DNA of 64,000 bases, taken from the NCBI GenBank assembly GCA_019090455.1, contig JAHRWA010000039.1:310001-374000 (forward strand), in the 5' to 3' direction. The DNA is from Pseudomonadales bacterium. GTDB lineage: Bacteria; Pseudomonadota; Gammaproteobacteria; Pseudomonadales; DC-out160. The notes beneath the pieces were generated by a model. It did not search any database. It saw nothing but the letters and a program-made list of their open reading frames with translations, and was not told where the DNA came from. The translations under genes were made by a program, and so were the position numbers. The stretch's first letter is position 1; every line of letters starts with the position of its first letter. Below, piece by piece: positions 59,899 to 64,000 of this stretch.

Positions 59899-60080
59899 AA
59901 GCGAACCTACTGAGTGCATAAGATATCGAACATAAGAATCCATGGCTTAAAGCCTGTTCTTTTAAAACCTGTCATTTAAATCCATGGAAAAACAAAGCGA
60001 GGCGATTATCCTCGATTAGAGAGAGTGGTTAAAGACATTCCTCGAAGATTAATAGCTTTCGCTATCGCAGCAATTCAAGA

Positions 60081-60311
60081 TCAACTCACTTGTTGAATTG
60101 AAACAAATTTATTACTTTTATCAAAGGCAATAGCAAATCGCCCCTGAATGCCAGAACGAGTCACGAAGGGCTGCAAAATGTTTGCGGGAAAAGAAATCGA
60201 ACGACCATCAAGTGCATGAGTATAAACGCTTTTCACAGAGCCTTGGTACCACAGGAGGTACTCATCAGCTGTGATATTCAAACTAATGATAATATTACTC
60301 GCGTCAGCCAC
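60081..60311 (-). CDS. DUF2835 family protein
   Basis: 76-residue protein with the DUF2835 pattern: LNITADEYLLWYQGSVKSVYTHALDGRSISFPANILQPFVTRSGIQGRFAIAFD. This small family is found between pyrD and gdhB in related gammaproteobacteria; function unknown. The reading frame opens with GTG at 60311. No good ribosome-binding site is visible. Confidence 0.85.
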   Translation of the reverse strand: MADASNIIISLNITADEYLLWYQGSVKSVYTHALDGRSISFPANILQPFVTRSGIQGRFAIAFDKSNKFVSIQQVS

Positions 60312-60370
60312 GCCTTGCAGAGCCCCCTAGATATAAACCAAACCACTCATCTTGAGAGTTCTATATTAGC

Positions 60371-60450
60371 TTATCTCTCGCGTATCGCTAATGGCTATCT
60401 TTAGCTAAAAGACTATCTCTCGCTAATGGCTATCTCTCGCTAATGGCTAT
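60371..60450. repeat. 17-bp tandem repeats overlapping the gdhB stop codon
   Basis: CTATCTCTCGCTAATGG occurs perfectly at 60413-60429 and 60430-60446, with degenerate copies before it from 60371. The second copy contains the stop codon of gdhB. Confidence 0.85.
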
Positions 60451-63400
60451 GCTCAGACAATTGCGCTAAATCCAATAGTTCTCGCAATGCCACGGCATAC
60501 ATAGAGAATTCGTGATGTTGAGCCGATCGTAGATTACTCACCATAGAAGCCCAACGGCCAACCATATGCTGATGTCTTTCACACCACTGATCAATAAGGC
60601 TCTCAATGCTTCCCCCCCCCCCCATTTGAAGAACACTGACCGTTAAAGAACGTTGCTGCCAATCCAAATCATCACGAAAAGCCTCACGTGCTAAAGCCTG
60701 CCAATGATTTTCCACCGGCAATTCATCTATCGATTGAGCAAACCAAAACAAATCCAGCTTGTCGCCCAATGCATAATAATATTGAGCAACTTCAGTTACC
60801 GGTCTTTTTGCAATTCCAGCTGCCTCGATGATACCCAAAACAGGCAACAAACTGTTTGAGCCAGCCGCCGCGCCAGATAGCTGATCAGAGAAGCCCTTCT
60901 CCCTATAACTTGCTTTGTTGTCCTCCCATTGACTCAATCGGCTCCCCACTAACAAAGTGGGCAGTTGTTTCGACACCTCTAAGACGCCCGGCGAAAATCG
61001 TTCAATTGCCTCGGAGACGATGAGTTCACAGCGTTTATTACGTAAAAACCATCTTGCCCCACGACGCACTAAACGCATCAACTCCAACATCATATGCATT
61101 TGATCTTGAGCTGCAATTTTAAAATCAAACGTCTCAATCTCCACCCATATTTCTTCCATGCGAAATACATCTTTAGCAATAACAAATGCCTTAGCGATAT
61201 CAGGCACGTTAGCACCTGCCGCATCCATCATACGGTGGATAAAAGTGGGTCCCATATAATTAACCAGATCATTGGCAACCTGCGTGGCAATGATTTCTCG
61301 TCGCAGTTTATGCTGCTCTAACTGATCACTGAATTGAGATACAATGGCAGGTGGAAATGCCGTGGTAAGCGCTTGCGCGACATAGGTATCATCAGGCACT
61401 TTTGAAGTGATCAACTCCTCTTTCAAGTTCGCCTTACAATAAGAAACTAACACGCTTATTTCAGGTCTAGAAAGGCCCAGGCCATTGGATTCACGTTCCG
61501 TTAAACTTTCATCACTAGGAATAAATTCAAGCTCTCGATCTAACTTTCCTTCCAACTCCAAATACTGAATTAAGCGTCGATATTCTCCAATTCTGTCCGC
61601 CGATTGCACTTGCGCAAGACTAATCGCTTGTACTTGTTGACAATTATTATCCAACACTAATTGCGACACATCGTTAGTCATTTCCACCAGCATTTCATTC
61701 CGCTGTTTGAGGGTCATATCTCCATTTAACACAACATCATTCAATAAAATTTTAATATTCACTTCATGATCCGAACAATCGACACCGCCTGCATTGTCAA
61801 TAAAATCCGTATTGGATAAACCGCCGCTCAAGCTATATTCCACGCGGCTAAGTTGCGTAAAACCCAAATTACCTCCTTCTCCAATAACCTGAGCTCTAAT
61901 TTGATTGCCGTCGATTCTAACAGCGTCATTAGCCTTATCGCCGACGTTACTATTAAGCTCTCCAGCGCCTTTGGCATAGGTACCAATGCCACCGTTCCAA
62001 ATCAAATCTACTGGCGCTTTCATTAAAGTCGATATCAAATCGGCAGGAGTCATGGTTGTGTTCGTCATCATTGAACTATTGATATCGAAGCGTAATTGCA
62101 TCTCAGGTGAAATTCGAATGGACTTCGCCGATTTCAAGAATATACCACCGCCCTTGGAGATCAGTTTTTTATTGAAATCGGCCCAACTGGAACGTGGTAA
62201 TGTAAACAATCGTTGACGCTCTTCAAAGGAGGTTGCAGCATCGGGATTCGGATCGATAAATATATGCTTGTGATTAAAGGCTGCAACTAAGCGAATATGC
62301 TCCGACAACAACATACCATTGCCAAACACATCTCCCGCCATATCACCGATACCCACCACAGTAAATTCAGTGGTTTGCACATCAACACCGATCTCACGAA
62401 AATGGCGCTGCACTGAAACCCATGCACCTCTTGCCGTAATACCCATTTTTTTGTGGTCGTAACCTACGCTTCCACCGGACGCAAAGGCATCGCCGAGCCA
62501 GAATTTATATTCTTCTGCAATATCATTCGCTATATCTGAAAACGTCGCCGTTCCTTTATCCGCAGCGACTACCAGATAAGGATCATCCCCATCCATACGA
62601 CGTACATTTTCGGGTGGCACCACTGAGGTTTTCTTATCACCCTCACTGCAAATATTGTCTGTAATATCTAAAAGCCCACGGATAAAGGTCTGATAACAGG
62701 AAACTACCTCCGTCATAATATCTTCTCGACTCCCGTGTTCCGGCAGTGTTTTACACACAAACCCACCCTTTGCTCCTACAGGGACAATAACGGCATTCTT
62801 AACCTGCTGCGCTTTCACCAATCCCAACACCTCAGTCCTAAAATCTTCTGGACGATCAGACCAACGTAATCCACCGCGCGCAACCTTACCTCCTCGAAGA
62901 TGTACCCCCTCAACTTGTGGTGAATAAACGAAGATTTCAAACATAGGTAGAGGTTTGGGAAGATCTGGAATTTTATCGGGTGTGAACTTAAAGGACATAT
63001 AAGGCTTATGTAATCCGCCTTCCTCTTTCTGAAAATAATTAGTTCGCACTGTTCCCAGCATCACATCCAAATATCGCCGCAGAATCCGATCTTCATCTAG
63101 GTTTTCAACAGCATCCAACTGTTGATAAATTTCTTTCAATAATAATTTTTCTTTGTGATCACTACCAATATTACGAGCCGGATCAAACCGTAAGAAAAAC
63201 AAGGCGCACAAGCAATGCGTCACGTGTACATTTTTAGCCAGTACCGTTTCAATGTATTGCTGACTAAATCCGAAACAAACTTGCTTTAAATATTTAGCAT
63301 AGGCTCGCAACATCGCAACGGTTCGCCAATCCAGCCCCACGCCTAAGACTAAGCGATTAAACCCGTCATTTTCAGCTCTACCGTGCCACACGTTATCAAA

Positions 63401-64000
63401 TGCATCTTGAAATATATCTTGTACATCATCGATTTTAATTTCAGCAGACTCTCCATAGTGAACGCTGAAATTATTAATATAGAAACGACGCCCATCCTTT
63501 AATACAATGTCATAGGGACGTGCTGCCATGACGCTCAGCCCTAAATGCTCAAGAATCGGCAAGACCTGCGATAAAGGCAAGACATCATTCGCACGAAATA
63601 ACTTAAACCGAAACTGTTTCGCATCATCCCCCAAGGATCGATAAAACGTCATCCCCAAATCTTGGTCAGAATCTAATTCCAACATTTTCTGGACATCATA
63701 AACTGCCGTACGCGTCTCTACATCTTCTCGGTAGCTCGCAGGAAACGCACCTTTGAATTGAGATGCATAAGCAAACCCACTCTCTTCTCCACAAGTTTCC
63801 ACTAACGCATCGACCAAATCATCATCCCAATTGCGCGCCATATTCTTTAAGCAGTTTTCAATATCTACCACATTGTAGTGAACGCTTTTTTGCGTATCCA
63901 CTCGTAAAGTAATCTGTGCTCGCGCTAAAATAGATTCAGAAAAAACTGTCGAATACTCTAAATCCAACACCGGCAAATTGGACTGCAATACTTGCTGAAA
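60440..64000 (-). CDS. gdhB: NAD-specific glutamate dehydrogenase, large type (5' part outside window)
   Basis: Catabolic glutamate to 2-oxoglutarate and ammonia. The frame is open to the right edge of the window, so about 1186 codons are seen of a protein usually near 1600; the N-terminal ACT-like region is missing. The catalytic core is clear: GVHLRGGKVARGGLRWSDRPEDFRTEVLGLVKAQQVKNAV, then VPVGAKGGFV and, later, YLVVAADKGTATFSDIAN and VVGIGDMAGDVFGNG. The C-terminal helical domain is complete. A 12-G homopolymer lies near its 3' end (60612-60623) and the stop lies in a tandem repeat. Confidence 0.95.
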   Translation of the reverse strand, partial: FQQVLQSNLPVLDLEYSTVFSESILARAQITLRVDTQKSVHYNVVDIENCLKNMARNWDDDLVDALVETCGEESGFAYASQFKGAFPASYREDVETRTAVYDVQKMLELDSDQDLGMTFYRSLGDDAKQFRFKLFRANDVLPLSQVLPILEHLGLSVMAARPYDIVLKDGRRFYINNFSVHYGESAEIKIDDVQDIFQDAFDNVWHGRAENDGFNRLVLGVGLDWRTVAMLRAYAKYLKQVCFGFSQQYIETVLAKNVHVTHCLCALFFLRFDPARNIGSDHKEKLLLKEIYQQLDAVENLDEDRILRRYLDVMLGTVRTNYFQKEEGGLHKPYMSFKFTPDKIPDLPKPLPMFEIFVYSPQVEGVHLRGGKVARGGLRWSDRPEDFRTEVLGLVKAQQVKNAVIVPVGAKGGFVCKTLPEHGSREDIMTEVVSCYQTFIRGLLDITDNICSEGDKKTSVVPPENVRRMDGDDPYLVVAADKGTATFSDIANDIAEEYKFWLGDAFASGGSVGYDHKKMGITARGAWVSVQRHFREIGVDVQTTEFTVVGIGDMAGDVFGNGMLLSEHIRLVAAFNHKHIFIDPNPDAATSFEERQRLFTLPRSSWADFNKKLISKGGGIFLKSAKSIRISPEMQLRFDINSSMMTNTTMTPADLISTLMKAPVDLIWNGGIGTYAKGAGELNSNVGDKANDAVRIDGNQIRAQVIGEGGNLGFTQLSRVEYSLSGGLSNTDFIDNAGGVDCSDHEVNIKILLNDVVLNGDMTLKQRNEMLVEMTNDVSQLVLDNNCQQVQAISLAQVQSADRIGEYRRLIQYLELEGKLDRELEFIPSDESLTERESNGLGLSRPEISVLVSYCKANLKEELITSKVPDDTYVAQALTTAFPPAIVSQFSDQLEQHKLRREIIATQVANDLVNYMGPTFIHRMMDAAGANVPDIAKAFVIAKDVFRMEEIWVEIETFDFKIAAQDQMHMMLELMRLVRRGARWFLRNKRCELIVSEAIERFSPGVLEVSKQLPTLLVGSRLSQWEDNKASYREKGFSDQLSGAAAGSNSLLPVLGIIEAAGIAKRPVTEVAQYYYALGDKLDLFWFAQSIDELPVENHWQALAREAFRDDLDWQQRSLTVSVLQMGGGGSIESLIDQWCERHQHMVGRWASMVSNLRSAQHHEFSMYAVALRELLDLAQLSEHSH
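60612..60623. repeat. 12-nt homopolymer (G on coding strand) inside gdhB
   Basis: Twelve consecutive C on the plus strand encode Met-Gly-Gly-Gly-Gly-Ser in the gdhB product, about 57 residues before its end. A one-base change would shift the frame and replace the last part. Confidence 0.9.

Overview
The window reads as a chromosome segment of a gammaproteobacterium on the Pseudomonas/Cellvibrio/Hahella side of the class, with moderate G+C by eye. The evidence is gene content and order: trxB-aat-bpt-infA facing clpA-clpS, then cspD; mnmA-hflD-purB; minC-minD-minE; and rlmKL facing rmf, followed by pyrD, a DUF2835 gene and the very large NAD-specific glutamate dehydrogenase. These blocks follow the Pseudomonas arrangement. 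I see no tRNA, rRNA, transposase, phage or CRISPR locus.

Layout. 1-13 kb is housekeeping: thioredoxin reductase, the N-degron branch (Aat and Bpt tag proteins, ClpS selects them, ClpA unfolds them for ClpP), IF-1, a cold-shock protein, RluE, a tightly overlapping moaC-moaD-moaE operon, and mnmA-hflD-purB. 13-18 kb has a LysR regulator, a soluble REC-REC-histidine kinase, a fused SpmA/SpmB-like membrane protein and ttcA. 18-28 kb is mixed: a DNAJ-related protein, a short lipase-chaperone-like protein with no lipase beside it, a PhoD-type phosphatase lipoprotein, a pair of acyl-CoA dehydrogenases of which one lacks the usual catalytic Glu, a YgjP-like metallopeptidase and a PAS-GGDEF-EAL protein. 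28-34 kb is a cell-surface region: a 1023-residue polyglycine lipoprotein with no family I recognise, an omptin-like beta-barrel, a small lipoprotein and a MipA/OmpV protein. gap-pyk (34-37 kb) follows.

37-48.2 kb, all on the minus strand, is the most distinctive region: a chromosomal type IVb pilus cluster related to the R64 thin-pilus/TCP class. In transcription order it has a lipoprotein, a PilL-like periplasmic protein, a PilN-type lipoprotein secretin, two PilO-like inner-membrane proteins, a PilP-like protein, the PilQ-type ATPase, a major pilin, the PilR/GspF-type platform protein and three large pilin-like proteins. No prepilin peptidase, retraction ATPase, lytic transglycosylase or shufflon is present. 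A CheV scaffold and an EAL-HDOD protein lie just upstream.

49.7-64 kb returns to the core genome: tatD, minCDE, a DUF5610 protein, rlmKL, rmf, pyrD, DUF2835 and gdhB, which is cut by the right edge. A second theme is a scatter of short, local tandem duplications (7-20 bp units), mostly at or just past the 3' ends of genes, plus a 12-G homopolymer inside gdhB. Functions come from reading motifs and family knowledge; no database search was run.
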